Assembly (NCBI RefSeq): GCF_018736145.1
Contig: NZ_CP059997.1
Coordinates: 9,857,501-9,921,500 of the forward strand
Length of the DNA stretch: 64,000 bases
Direction: 5' to 3'
DNA from: Amycolatopsis sp. CA-230715
GTDB taxonomy: Bacteria > Actinomycetota > Actinomycetes > Mycobacteriales > Pseudonocardiaceae
Shown here: piece by piece, positions 8,265-16,856 of the stretch
Position numbering within the stretch: position 1 is the stretch's first letter
How the letters are laid out: the number at the start of each line of letters is the position of its first letter
Translations under genes and position numbers: made by a program
Notes under the pieces: generated by a model
Told to the model about the DNA's origin: nothing
The model's database searches: none
The model's input: the letters and a program-made list of their open reading frames with translations, nothing else

Positions 8265-11021
8265 TCAGTGCGCCGCCTCGTTCCAGGACCGGCCGACGCC
8301 GACCGACACCTCGAGCGGGACCGCCAGGCGGTAAGCCGAGCCCATGCCCTCGCGCACCAGCGCTTCGACGGCGTCGCGCTCGCCCTCGCAGACCTCCAGC
8401 ACCAGTTCGTCGTGCACCTGCAGCAGCAGCCTGCTCTTCAGGTCCGACTCGCTCAGCGCCTTGTGCACATTCAGCATCGCGACCTTGATGATGTCCGCCG
8501 CGCTGCCCTGGATCGGGGCGTTGAGCGCCATCCGCTCGGCCATCTCGCGGCGCTGGCGGTTGTCGCTGTTGAGATCGGGCAGGTAGCGGCGACGGCCGAA
8601 GATCGTCTCGGTGTAACCCACCTTCGAGGCCTCGACGACCACGGACTGCAGGTAGTCCCGCACGCCGCCGAACCGCGCGAAGTAGGCCTCCATCTGCTCC
8701 TTGGCCTCTTCGGTGGAAATCCGCAGCTGCTGTGCGAGACCGTAGGCCGACAGCCCGTAGGCCAGGCCGTACGACATCGCCTTCACGCGGTAGCGCAGCT
8801 CCGGGGTGACTTCCTGGGCGGGCAGCGCGAACGCCTTCGACGCCACGAAGGTGTGCAGGTCCTCGCCGGTGTTGAAGGCCTCGATCAGCCCCTCGTCCCC
8901 GGACAGGTGCGCCATGATGCGCATCTCGATCTGGCTGTAGTCCGCGGTCATCAGCTCGGCGTACCCGTCGCCGACCACGAACGCGTCCCTGATCCGCCTG
9001 CCCTCCTCGGTGCGGACCGGGATGTTCTGCAGGTTCGGGTCCACAGAGGACAGTCGTCCGGTGGCCGCGATGGTCTGGTGCAGCGTGGTGTGGATCCGGC
9101 CGTCGTCCGCGATCGCCTTGATCAGTCCCTCCACAGTGGACCTCAGGCGGCTCGCGTCCCGGTGCGCGAGCAGGTGCTGCAGGAACGGGTGCTCGGTCTT
9201 CTCGAACAGGCCCTGCAGCGCGTCGGCGTCGGTGGTGTACCCGGTCTTGGTGCGCTTGGTCTTCGGCATGTCCAGCTCGTCGAACAGCACGACCTGCAGC
9301 TGCTTCGGCGAACCGAGGTTGATCTGCTTTCCGATCACGGCGTACGCGTCGTCGGCCGCCTTGCGGACCCCGCTCGCGTAGTGCGACTCCAGCTCGGTGA
9401 GCTGGTCGACGTCGACCGCGATCCCGGCCGCCTCGACGTCGGTGATCACCTCGAGCAGCGGCAGCTCGATCTCGTTGAGCAGCTTCACGCCGCCGATGCC
9501 GTCCAGCTCACCGGCCAACGCCTCGGCCAGCTCCGCGACCGCGCGCGCCCGCACCAGCTCGGCCTGCACCACCTTCTGGTCCACCCCGCCGTCGGCCTCC
9601 GCGCCGTCACTGTCCAGAAGGGACAGCTGGCCGTCGTCGGCGTCGGCCTCCGAGCGCAGCTCCCGCTGCAGGTACCGGAGCACGAGGTCGTCCAGTTCGA
9701 ACGAGCGCTGACCTGGCCGGACCAGGTACGCGGCGAGCGCGGTGTCCATGGTCAGCCCGCCGAACCGCCAGCCCCTGGCCAGCACCGCGTGCAGCGCGAC
9801 CTTCAGCGAGTGCCCGACCTTCGGGATGCCCGAGTCGGCGAACCAGGCGGCCAGCGCCTTCTCGTCGGACTCGTCCATCGAGGCGACCTCGACGTAGGCG
9901 CCTTCACCGTCCGCCGTCGCGAACGAAACCGCTTCGACATCGGCGGTGACGGAGGCTCCGGTGGTGCGGAACGACAGGCCGACCGGCTTGCCCGTGGGCG
10001 AGTGCTTCGCCAGCCACGCTTCCAGCTGCCCCGTCGCCAGTGCCTCACCCGAGATGTCGAAGCCCTCGTCCGCCTCCGGCTCCGCGCTGGACAGCGTCGC
10101 GAACAGCCTGTCCCGCAGGACGCGGAACTCCAGTTCGTCGAAGAGGCGGTGCACCGCGTCGCGATCCCACGGCTTCAGCTCGAGGTCGCCGGGGATCGCC
10201 TCCAGCGGCACGTCCCGCACGAGCTCGGTGAGCTGGCGGTTGAGCATCACCGCGTCGAGGTGGGCGCGCAGCGCGTCGCCGACCTTGCCCTTGACCTCGT
10301 CGACCCGGTCGATCAGGTCGCCGAGGGAGCCGAACTGCTTGATCCACTTCGCCGCCGTCTTCTCCCCCACGCCGGGGATACCGGGCAGGTTGTCCGACGG
10401 GTCGCCGCGCAGGGCCGCGAAATCGGGGTACTGCGCCGGCGTGAGGTTGTACTTGTCCTCCACCGCCGCCGGGTCGAACCGGACGAGCTCCGACACGCCC
10501 TTCTTCGGGTACAGCACGGTGACCTGCTCGTTCACCAGCTGCAGCGCGTCGCGGTCGCCGGTGCAGATGAGCACCGAGTAGTCCTCGGCGATCGCCTGCG
10601 TGGTGAGCGTGGCGATGATGTCGTCCGCCTCGTAGTTCTCCTTGGTCAGCGCCGGGATGCCGAGCACGCTCAGCACCTCCTGCACGAGCGCGACCTGGCC
10701 CTTGAAATCGTCCGGCGTCGCCGAGCGGGTGGCCTTGTACTCGGCGAACGTCTCGGAGCGGAACGTCTTGCGGGACAGGTCGAACGCGACCGCGAGATGC
10801 GTGGGCTGCTCGTCGCGCAGCAGGTTGATGAGCATCGAGGTGAACCCGAACACCGCGTTCGTGACCTGGCCCGTGGACGTGCGGAACCGGTCCGCGGGTA
10901 CGGCGAAGAAGGCGCGGTAGGCCATCGAGTGACCGTCGATGAGCAACAGGCGTGGTCGCTCCGCGGTCCCTGTCGCGCTGGCTGTGGTGTTCGCTACTGA
11001 AGTGTTCTCGGCGGGGCTCAC
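8265..11021 (-). CDS. polA: DNA polymerase I
   Basis: A 918-aa family A polymerase for Okazaki-fragment processing and repair. Domains in order are the 5' nuclease (GDRDALQLV and the helix-hairpin-helix GIPGVGEKTAAKWIKQFG), a 3'-5' exonuclease-like domain without its acidic metal ligands, and the polymerase. In the polymerase, motif A is DYSQIEMRIMAHLSGDE, the O-helix is RVKAMSYGLAYG, and motif C is QVHDELVLE. Loss of proofreading residues is usual in actinobacterial PolA. I prefer the GTG at 11021; an in-frame GTG at 11051 would add ten residues and leave only 38 bp before the divergent thioesterase gene. Confidence 0.95.
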   Translation of the reverse strand: MSPAENTSVANTTASATGTAERPRLLLIDGHSMAYRAFFAVPADRFRTSTGQVTNAVFGFTSMLINLLRDEQPTHLAVAFDLSRKTFRSETFAEYKATRSATPDDFKGQVALVQEVLSVLGIPALTKENYEADDIIATLTTQAIAEDYSVLICTGDRDALQLVNEQVTVLYPKKGVSELVRFDPAAVEDKYNLTPAQYPDFAALRGDPSDNLPGIPGVGEKTAAKWIKQFGSLGDLIDRVDEVKGKVGDALRAHLDAVMLNRQLTELVRDVPLEAIPGDLELKPWDRDAVHRLFDELEFRVLRDRLFATLSSAEPEADEGFDISGEALATGQLEAWLAKHSPTGKPVGLSFRTTGASVTADVEAVSFATADGEGAYVEVASMDESDEKALAAWFADSGIPKVGHSLKVALHAVLARGWRFGGLTMDTALAAYLVRPGQRSFELDDLVLRYLQRELRSEADADDGQLSLLDSDGAEADGGVDQKVVQAELVRARAVAELAEALAGELDGIGGVKLLNEIELPLLEVITDVEAAGIAVDVDQLTELESHYASGVRKAADDAYAVIGKQINLGSPKQLQVVLFDELDMPKTKRTKTGYTTDADALQGLFEKTEHPFLQHLLAHRDASRLRSTVEGLIKAIADDGRIHTTLHQTIAATGRLSSVDPNLQNIPVRTEEGRRIRDAFVVGDGYAELMTADYSQIEMRIMAHLSGDEGLIEAFNTGEDLHTFVASKAFALPAQEVTPELRYRVKAMSYGLAYGLSAYGLAQQLRISTEEAKEQMEAYFARFGGVRDYLQSVVVEASKVGYTETIFGRRRYLPDLNSDNRQRREMAERMALNAPIQGSAADIIKVAMLNVHKALSESDLKSRLLLQVHDELVLEVCEGERDAVEALVREGMGSAYRLAVPLEVSVGVGRSWNEAAH

Positions 11022-11089
11022 GGGGGCGAGTCTAGGGTGATGCACCGACACTCTTTCGTGCGTGTCACCTCAGCGGAGAGGAGCAGGAC

Positions 11090-11530
11090 TTGACCGAGGA
11101 GCTGACCGAGGAGGTCCGCGCCCAGTTCGCGGGCATCGACCCGGCGGTCGCCGACCAGCAGCTGAACGCGAAACTCGGCATGGAGCTGGTGGAAGTGACC
11201 CCCGAACGGGTCGTCGGCACGATCCCGGTCGAGGGCAACCTCCAGCCGTACGGCCTGCTGCACGGCGGCGCGAACGCCGTGCTCGCCGAGGCGCTGGGCT
11301 CGATGGTCGCCGCGCTCAACGCGGGCGAGGGCCGGGTCGCGATGGGGCTCGAACTCTCGTGCACCCACCACCGCGCCGTCCGCGAAGGCATCGTGACCGG
11401 GGTGGCCACCCCGCTGCACGTGGGCCGCGGCACCGTGACCGTGGACATCGCCCTGCACGACGAGCAGGACCGGCGGACTTGCACCGCCCGCCTCACCTGC
11501 GTGGTGCGGGACCGCCCGCCGGGCGCCTGA
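11090..11530 (+). CDS. PaaI-family hotdog-fold thioesterase
   Basis: A 146-aa hotdog thioesterase expected to hydrolyse acyl-CoA (often aryl-CoA) thioesters. The family motif is LLHGGANAVLAEALGSMVAA near residues 62-82, with HGG and the catalytic Glu. The TTG start is preceded by GGAGAGGAG. The gene is divergent from polA and ends just before a large palindrome interrupted by an insertion sequence. This gene and polA are neighbours in many actinobacteria. Confidence 0.9.
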   Translation: MTEELTEEVRAQFAGIDPAVADQQLNAKLGMELVEVTPERVVGTIPVEGNLQPYGLLHGGANAVLAEALGSMVAALNAGEGRVAMGLELSCTHHRAVREGIVTGVATPLHVGRGTVTVDIALHDEQDRRTCTARLTCVVRDRPPGA

Positions 11531-11598
11531 CGCTCGTTCGCGCGTCTCCTGGGCCCTTCCCGCGAAGTCGCGCCGAAATGCCCTGAAGGCCACCTTGA

Positions 11599-11613
11599 CG
11601 GCATTGAGTGCCG
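11599..11613. repeat. Left 15-bp target-site duplication of the insertion sequence
   Basis: The sequence CGGCATTGAGTGCCG is present here and again at 12963-12977, exactly abutting the element's TGT...ACA ends. It forms the centre of the pre-insertion palindrome. Confidence 0.85.
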
Positions 11614-12962
11614 TGTTCAGTATCAGCTGTTTTGACACAGTTTGTGTATCGCAGCATGTGACACACCCGGGTCGGGTGATGTTGCATGATCTGCCGCCTG
11701 ACCGGCGTTGTGGTGAGGGCCATGACGCGGAATGGGACGATCATGCGATTCGTGGACGCGATGCTGACGGCTGAAGTGCCGGTTGAGAACGTGTCGGCGT
11801 GGTGCCGGGAGCATGGTGTCGATAGGCGGACGTTCTATCGGCACCGTGCCCGGATCCAGGCCGAGGGGCAGTGGCGGCGGCGGTCGACCCGGCCCAAGAC
11901 CGTGCGGCATGCTACGGCGGAGCCGGTCGTGGCTGTCGTGCTGCGGCTGCGGAAGGAGCTGAAACCGGACAACGGGGCGGACCCGATCCGCGATCGGCTT
12001 CTGGAGTTGGCCGCCGAGCGGGACTGGGCCGGACGGGGCTGGCCTGTCCCGTCGCGGGCCACGATCAACCGGATCCTGTCCCGGCACGGGCTGGCCGAGT
12101 CCAACCCCCGTAAGCGGCCCCGGTCCTCCTACCGTCGGTTCAGCTATGCCCGGCCGCGGGACTGCTACCAGATCGACGCCACCGAGGTCATCCTCGCCGG
12201 CGGGGCCACGGTGGTGGTGTTCGAGGTCCTCGACGACTGCACGCGCATGCTGGTGGCCAATCACGCCGCCGAGGCCGAAACCTCCCGTGCCGCGATCACC
12301 GCGATCACCGCGGCCATCACCGACCATGGTGCGCCCGCGATCGTGTTGTCCGACAACGGATCCGCGTTCACCTCACGCGGCCGCCACCCCAACGCCGGGC
12401 CATCGGCGTTCGCCCGCACCGTCACCGGCCACGGCTGCAGGCTGATCCATTCCAGCCCCTACCACCCGCAGACCTGCGGCAAGGTCGAACGCCACCACCA
12501 GACCTTCAAACGCTGGCTGGATCACCAACCCATCCAACCCGCGACCCTGACCGAACTCCGCACCCTGCTCGAGGTCTACCGCGAGCACTACAACCACCGC
12601 CGCCACAGCGCCCTTGGCCGGCAAACCCCCACCCATGCCTGGACCACCAGCGACAGCCACGGCGGACCCCAGCACCTGCCCGTCCAGGACGACGCCACCG
12701 TGCACCGCCTCAAAGTCAGCACCACCGGCACGGTCAACCTCGGCAAACACGCCCGGCTACGGATCGGCACCGCCCACGCCGGACACACCATCACCATCAT
12801 CCGTGACAGCGACCGGGCCACCGCCTACACCAGCGACGGCGACCCGATCGGCCACATCCACCTCGACCACACCAAGACCTACCAAGGCCAACTCACCCCA
12901 GCCGCCTAACCTCTGTCACAACAACCGAGACAAACCTGCGGCAGAACTACCGAGACACGACA
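11614..12962 (+). mobile_element. IS481-type insertion sequence (1349 bp)
   Basis: The element begins TGTTCAG and ends CACGACA, giving TGT/ACA termini, with imperfect terminal similarity and a 15-bp direct duplication on each side. It carries one intact DDE transposase. Collapsing the element and one duplication restores a 51-bp perfect palindrome (23-base arms, TTGAG loop; left arm 11581-11603, right arm 12973-12995). The site lies between the convergent thioesterase and livF genes. The family assignment rests on the transposase and ends; IS481 members are known to make long duplications. Confidence 0.85.
11722..12909 (+). CDS. IS481-family DDE transposase
   Basis: A 395-aa transposase. An N-terminal helix-turn-helix (VSAWCREHGVDRRTFYRHR) is followed by a retroviral-integrase-type catalytic core. 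The three acidic residues are visible in YQIDATEV, VLSDNGSAF and CGKVERHHQ. The C-terminal 100 residues are beta-rich and presumably bind DNA or partner subunits. I chose the ATG at 11722; an ATG at 11743 is equally possible. It looks full-length and undamaged, so the element may still be active. Confidence 0.9.
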   Translation: MTRNGTIMRFVDAMLTAEVPVENVSAWCREHGVDRRTFYRHRARIQAEGQWRRRSTRPKTVRHATAEPVVAVVLRLRKELKPDNGADPIRDRLLELAAERDWAGRGWPVPSRATINRILSRHGLAESNPRKRPRSSYRRFSYARPRDCYQIDATEVILAGGATVVVFEVLDDCTRMLVANHAAEAETSRAAITAITAAITDHGAPAIVLSDNGSAFTSRGRHPNAGPSAFARTVTGHGCRLIHSSPYHPQTCGKVERHHQTFKRWLDHQPIQPATLTELRTLLEVYREHYNHRRHSALGRQTPTHAWTTSDSHGGPQHLPVQDDATVHRLKVSTTGTVNLGKHARLRIGTAHAGHTITIIRDSDRATAYTSDGDPIGHIHLDHTKTYQGQLTPAA

Positions 12963-12977
12963 CGGCATTGAGTGCCG
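12963..12977. repeat. Right 15-bp target-site duplication
   Basis: Exact repeat of 11599-11613 (CGGCATTGAGTGCCG), followed by the right half-arm of the split palindrome (to 12995). Confidence 0.85.
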
Positions 12978-13010
12978 TCAAGGTGGCCTTCAGGGGAACG
13001 AAAAGCGGGG

Positions 13011-13724
13011 TCAGCCGACGCCCAGGTAGGCCTCCTTGATGCTGTCGTCGGCGAGCAGTTCCTTGCCGGAGCCGGAGCGGGTGATCGATCCGGTTTCCAG
13101 CACGTACGCCCGGTGCGCCCGCGAAAGCGCCTGCTGGGCGTTCTGCTCGACGAGCAGCACCGTGGTCCCCTGCTGGTTGATCTCGGTGATGATGCGGAAG
13201 ATCTGCTGGATGAACTGCGGGGCCAGCCCCATCGACGGTTCGTCCAGCAGCAGCAGCTTCGGCTTCGCCATCAGCGCGCGCCCGATCGCGAGCATCTGCT
13301 GCTCGCCACCGGAGAGCGTGCCGCCGGTCTGCGACTTGCGCTCACGCAGCCGGGGGAAGAGCTCGAACACGCGCTCCATCTCCTCCCCCAGCGTCTTGCG
13401 GTCCTTCCTCGCGTAGGCGCCCATGTCGAGGTTTTCCAGGATCGTCATACCGGGGAAGATCCCGCGCCCCTCCGGGGCCTGTGAGATCCCGCGGACCACG
13501 CGCAAATCGGCGCGCAGCTTCGAGATGTCCTCCCCGTTGAACGTGATCGTGCCCGCCGAAAGCGGCCTGATCCCGGAGATCGCCCGCATGGTGGTCGACT
13601 TCCCGGCGCCGTTCGCCCCGATGAGGGTGACGATCTCGCCCTCTTCGACCTTGATGGACAGGTCCGAAACGGCCTTGATCCGTCCATAGTGGACGGATAC
13701 GCCGGACAGCTCAAGCAACGTCAT
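13011..13724 (-). CDS. livF: Branched-chain amino-acid ABC transporter ATPase LivF
   Basis: A 237-aa ABC ATPase of normal LivF length. Walker A is GANGAGKST, the signature is LSGGEQQML and Walker B is LLLLDEPSMGL. It works with LivG to energise the LivHM permease at the inner face of the membrane. It is the last gene of a five-gene minus-strand cluster and overlaps livG by 14 bp. Its stop lies just inside the right half of the palindrome split by the insertion sequence, so its terminator may be affected. Confidence 0.93.
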   Translation of the reverse strand: MTLLELSGVSVHYGRIKAVSDLSIKVEEGEIVTLIGANGAGKSTTMRAISGIRPLSAGTITFNGEDISKLRADLRVVRGISQAPEGRGIFPGMTILENLDMGAYARKDRKTLGEEMERVFELFPRLRERKSQTGGTLSGGEQQMLAIGRALMAKPKLLLLDEPSMGLAPQFIQQIFRIITEINQQGTTVLLVEQNAQQALSRAHRAYVLETGSITRSGSGKELLADDSIKEAYLGVG

Positions 13725-14631
13725 CGTCGGGCACTCCCAGGTAAGCGGCGATCACAGCGGGGTTCTCCCTGATCTCGGCCGGCAGTCCTTCCGCGATCTT
13801 CTTGCCGAACTCCAGCACCACGATGCGGTCGGTCACGCCCATGACGAGTTTCATGTCGTGCTCGATCAGCAGGACGGTGTAGCCGTCGTCGCGGATCTTC
13901 CGGATCAACCCCATGAGCTCTTCCTTCTCCTGGGGGTTGAACCCGGCGGCGGGTTCGTCGAGGCACAGCAGTTTCGGCTCGGTGGCCAGCGCCCGCGCGA
14001 TTTCGAGGCGCCGCTGATAACCGTACGGCAGGTTCCTCGCCTTGTCCGCCGCGCGATCGGCGATGCCGACGAACTCCAGCAGCGCCATCGACCGGTCCAC
14101 CGCGTCCCGCTCCTCGCGGCGGTGCCGCGTCGAGCGCACCAGCGCGCCGAGCACACCGGTCTTGTGCCTGGCGTCGGTGCCGACCACCACGTTCTCCAGC
14201 GCGGTCATCTCGCCGAAGAGCCGGATGTTCTGGAACGTCCTGGCGATCCCGAGCTGGGTGATGCCGTGCTTCGACACCTTGCCCAGCGCGTCGCCCTCCA
14301 GCCGCACCTGCCCCGACGACGGCCGGTAGACCCCGGTCATCGCGTTGAAGCAGGTCGTCTTCCCGGCACCGTTGGGCCCGATCAGCCCGAGGATCTCGCC
14401 TCGCCGGATCGTGAACGAGATGCCGTCGAGCGCCACGAGCCCGCCGAAGCGCACGGTGACGTCGTCGACCTCGAGCAGTGTCTGGCCGATCTCTGCCTGG
14501 ATTTCGCGATCCGGCGCGACCGCTTCGGCGACCTCGGCCTGGTGCTCGGCGAACTCCGCCTCGGTCATCTGCGCCACTTCGGCGACGAGCCCGCCTTCGG
14601 CCGGCACGTCCGGGTTGTCCGTCCCCGCCAT
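13711..14631 (-). CDS. livG: Branched-chain amino-acid ABC transporter ATPase LivG
   Basis: A 306-aa ABC ATPase. Walker A is GPNGAGKTT, Walker B is LLCLDEPAAGF and the family end is FGKKIAEGLPAEIRENPAVI. It has an acidic extension of about 50 residues ahead of the ABC domain (rich in AEVAE segments), longer than E. coli LivG. Its start and the livM stop share one base, and it overlaps livF at the other end, so translation is coupled along the cluster. Confidence 0.93.
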   Translation of the reverse strand: MAGTDNPDVPAEGGLVAEVAQMTEAEFAEHQAEVAEAVAPDREIQAEIGQTLLEVDDVTVRFGGLVALDGISFTIRRGEILGLIGPNGAGKTTCFNAMTGVYRPSSGQVRLEGDALGKVSKHGITQLGIARTFQNIRLFGEMTALENVVVGTDARHKTGVLGALVRSTRHRREERDAVDRSMALLEFVGIADRAADKARNLPYGYQRRLEIARALATEPKLLCLDEPAAGFNPQEKEELMGLIRKIRDDGYTVLLIEHDMKLVMGVTDRIVVLEFGKKIAEGLPAEIRENPAVIAAYLGVPDDDVA

Positions 14632-15764
14632 CAGTGACTCCTCTCCGGCTCGTCGGTGACCATCGCGCCGTCACTGCTGATCTGCTCACCCTTGCCCAGC
14701 AGCCGTTGGTAGGCCTGTCTGCCGTAGGTGAGCAGCCGCTGGCGCGCGCCGAGCAGGCCGCCCGGCCGGAAGATCATCAGGATGATCAGCGCGAGGCCGA
14801 AGATCAGGTATTTGTATTCGGCGATCACCAGGAACCGCAGCGGCACGTAGGCCACCACGATCGCACCGACCAGCACCCCGACCTTGTTGCCGGAACCGCC
14901 GAGGATCACCGCGGCCAGGAACAGCATGGAGGTGACCACGTCGAACTTCTGGTTGTTCACGAACCCGAGCTGACCGGCGTACAGCGCACCCGAAAGCCCG
15001 CCGATCGCCGCGCCGCCCGCGAACGCCCAGATCTTGAACTTGAACGTCGGCACGCCCATGATCTCGGCCGCGTCCTCGTCGTCGCGGATCGCGACCCACG
15101 CCCTGCCGACCCTCGACCGTTCCAGGTTCCCGACCAGGAACAGGATGAGAATGATCAGCGTGACGCACAGCCAGTACCACGGAATCCCGTTGGTGTTGTT
15201 GAACAACGGGGTGCCGTCGGCGTTCGTGCCAGGCGGGTGGCCGACCTGCTGGAAACCGCGGTTGCCGCGCAGCGGGTCGATGTTGTCCGCGAGGAGCCGG
15301 ACGATCTCGCCGAAGCCCAGCGTCACGATCGCCAGGTAGTCGCCTCTCAGCCTCAGCGTCGGCGTGCCGAGGATGACCCCGAAGATCATCGTGACCACCA
15401 TCGCGATCGGCAGCACGACCAGGAACGGCAGCTTCGACAGGCTCGAATCGGGGCTCGTGAACAACGCCGCGACGTAGGCGCCGATCGCGAAGAACCCGAT
15501 GTAGCCGAGGTCGAGCAGACCCGCCTGGCCGACGACGACGTTGAGCCCGATGGCGACCAGCGCGTAGCGCGCGACCTCGAACATCGCGATCGGGAAGTCG
15601 TAACCCGGTTCGGTGCTCAGGATCGGCGGGTTCAGCACCGGCAGCAGGTAGACCAGCGCGGCCAGCGGGATGAGCACACCCCACTGCTGCACGCGGCTGA
15701 GATTGTTCCACCATTCCCCGAGGGAACGGCGCTTGCCAACGGCCGTTTTCGTGCCCTCAGTCAT
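14631..15764 (-). CDS. livM: Branched-chain amino-acid ABC permease LivM
   Basis: A 377-aa integral membrane permease with about nine hydrophobic helices. It carries the LivM cytoplasmic loop GRAWVAIRDDEDAAEIMGV (EAA-like ATPase contact) and the start of the conserved domain LNVVVGQAGLLDLGYIGFFAIGAY. An insert near residues 165-185 (NPPGTNADGT-like) faces outside. It overlaps livH by four bases. Substrate preference among Leu, Ile, Val and related compounds cannot be read from sequence. Confidence 0.92.
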   Translation of the reverse strand: MTEGTKTAVGKRRSLGEWWNNLSRVQQWGVLIPLAALVYLLPVLNPPILSTEPGYDFPIAMFEVARYALVAIGLNVVVGQAGLLDLGYIGFFAIGAYVAALFTSPDSSLSKLPFLVVLPIAMVVTMIFGVILGTPTLRLRGDYLAIVTLGFGEIVRLLADNIDPLRGNRGFQQVGHPPGTNADGTPLFNNTNGIPWYWLCVTLIILILFLVGNLERSRVGRAWVAIRDDEDAAEIMGVPTFKFKIWAFAGGAAIGGLSGALYAGQLGFVNNQKFDVVTSMLFLAAVILGGSGNKVGVLVGAIVVAYVPLRFLVIAEYKYLIFGLALIILMIFRPGGLLGARQRLLTYGRQAYQRLLGKGEQISSDGAMVTDEPERSH

Positions 15765-16765
15765 ACCCGTGCCTTTCCGAGCGATTCCCCGAGAATTCCG
15801 GTCGGGCGGAACATCAGGATCAGGACCAGCAGGACGAACGCGACCACGTCGCGCCAGTTACCGCCGAAGAACGCCTGTCCGTAGTTCTCCACGAGCCCGA
15901 GCAGGATTCCGCCGAGAAGGGCCCCTCGCAGGTTGCCGATCCCACCGAGCACCGCCGCGGTGAACGCCTTGATCCCGAGGATGAAACCGCCCTGGTAGGA
16001 CGCGCCCTGCGGATTCTTGATCATGTAGAAGAACGCCGCGGCGCCGGCCAGCAGCCCGCCGATCAGGAAGGTCAGGATGATGATGCGTTCCTTGTTGACA
16101 CCCATCAGCGTCGCGGTGTCCGGGTCCTGCGCGACCGCGCGGATACCGCGGCCGAACTTGGTCCGGTTCACGAAGATGTCGGCGAAGACCATCAGCACGA
16201 CCGAGGCGATGATGATGATCAGCGTGACGTTCGTGATGTCCGCGCCGAAAATCGTGAACTGCGCTTCCGGCTTCAACAGGCGGATGCTGCGCTCGGCGTT
16301 ACCGCCCCTGGTCAGGAACAGGATCTGCTGGAGCACGAACGAAGCGCCGATCGCGGTGATCAGGAACGCCAGCCTCGGCGCCCCGCGTTTCCGAAGTGGA
16401 CGGTAGGCGACTCTCTCCAGCACCACCGCCGTGCCACCGGAAACCAGCATCGACACGACCAGTGCCAGCAGCAGGAAACCGACCAGTTCGAAAACCGGGA
16501 GCTCGGGAGTGGAGCCGGGCCGGAAACCGAGCCCGTAGAAGGTGAACCAGGTGGCGTACGCGCCGTAGATGAAGACTTCGGAATGGGCGAAGTTGATGAG
16601 CTTCAGTACGCCGTAAACCAGCGTGTAGCCCAGCGCGACCAAGGCGTAGATGCTGCCCTGCGACAGGCCGTCGACGGTGTTCTGCCAGAACTGGTCGAGA
16701 AAGGCCCCTGGATCGAACTTGATGTCGGCGAGGACATGGGTCGTCAACTCGTGGTGTATGAGCAC
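15761..16765 (-). CDS. livH: Branched-chain amino-acid ABC permease LivH
   Basis: A 334-aa permease with eight or so membrane helices. Family landmarks are GLSQGSIYALVALGYTLVYGVLKLINFAHSE near the N-terminus and GRGIRAVAQDPDTATLMGVN, the ATPase-coupling loop. It pairs with LivM to form the channel. It is the second gene of the cluster, 91 bp after the binding-protein gene. Confidence 0.93.
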   Translation of the reverse strand: MLIHHELTTHVLADIKFDPGAFLDQFWQNTVDGLSQGSIYALVALGYTLVYGVLKLINFAHSEVFIYGAYATWFTFYGLGFRPGSTPELPVFELVGFLLLALVVSMLVSGGTAVVLERVAYRPLRKRGAPRLAFLITAIGASFVLQQILFLTRGGNAERSIRLLKPEAQFTIFGADITNVTLIIIIASVVLMVFADIFVNRTKFGRGIRAVAQDPDTATLMGVNKERIIILTFLIGGLLAGAAAFFYMIKNPQGASYQGGFILGIKAFTAAVLGGIGNLRGALLGGILLGLVENYGQAFFGGNWRDVVAFVLLVLILMFRPTGILGESLGKARV

Positions 16766-16856
16766 ACTCGTTCTCCGTATGGGTCCGGGGTGCGCGGACG
16801 GCGGGATCGAGCCACCGCCCGCGCACCCCGGTTACAAGAGCTGAAAAGGGAACGGA

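Noticed and set aside
8268..11000. A 910-codon open frame on the plus strand opposite polA
   Set aside because: It is the antisense shadow of polA. Its composition is Arg/Val/Leu/Gln repeats with no domain, while polA on the minus strand has every family motif.
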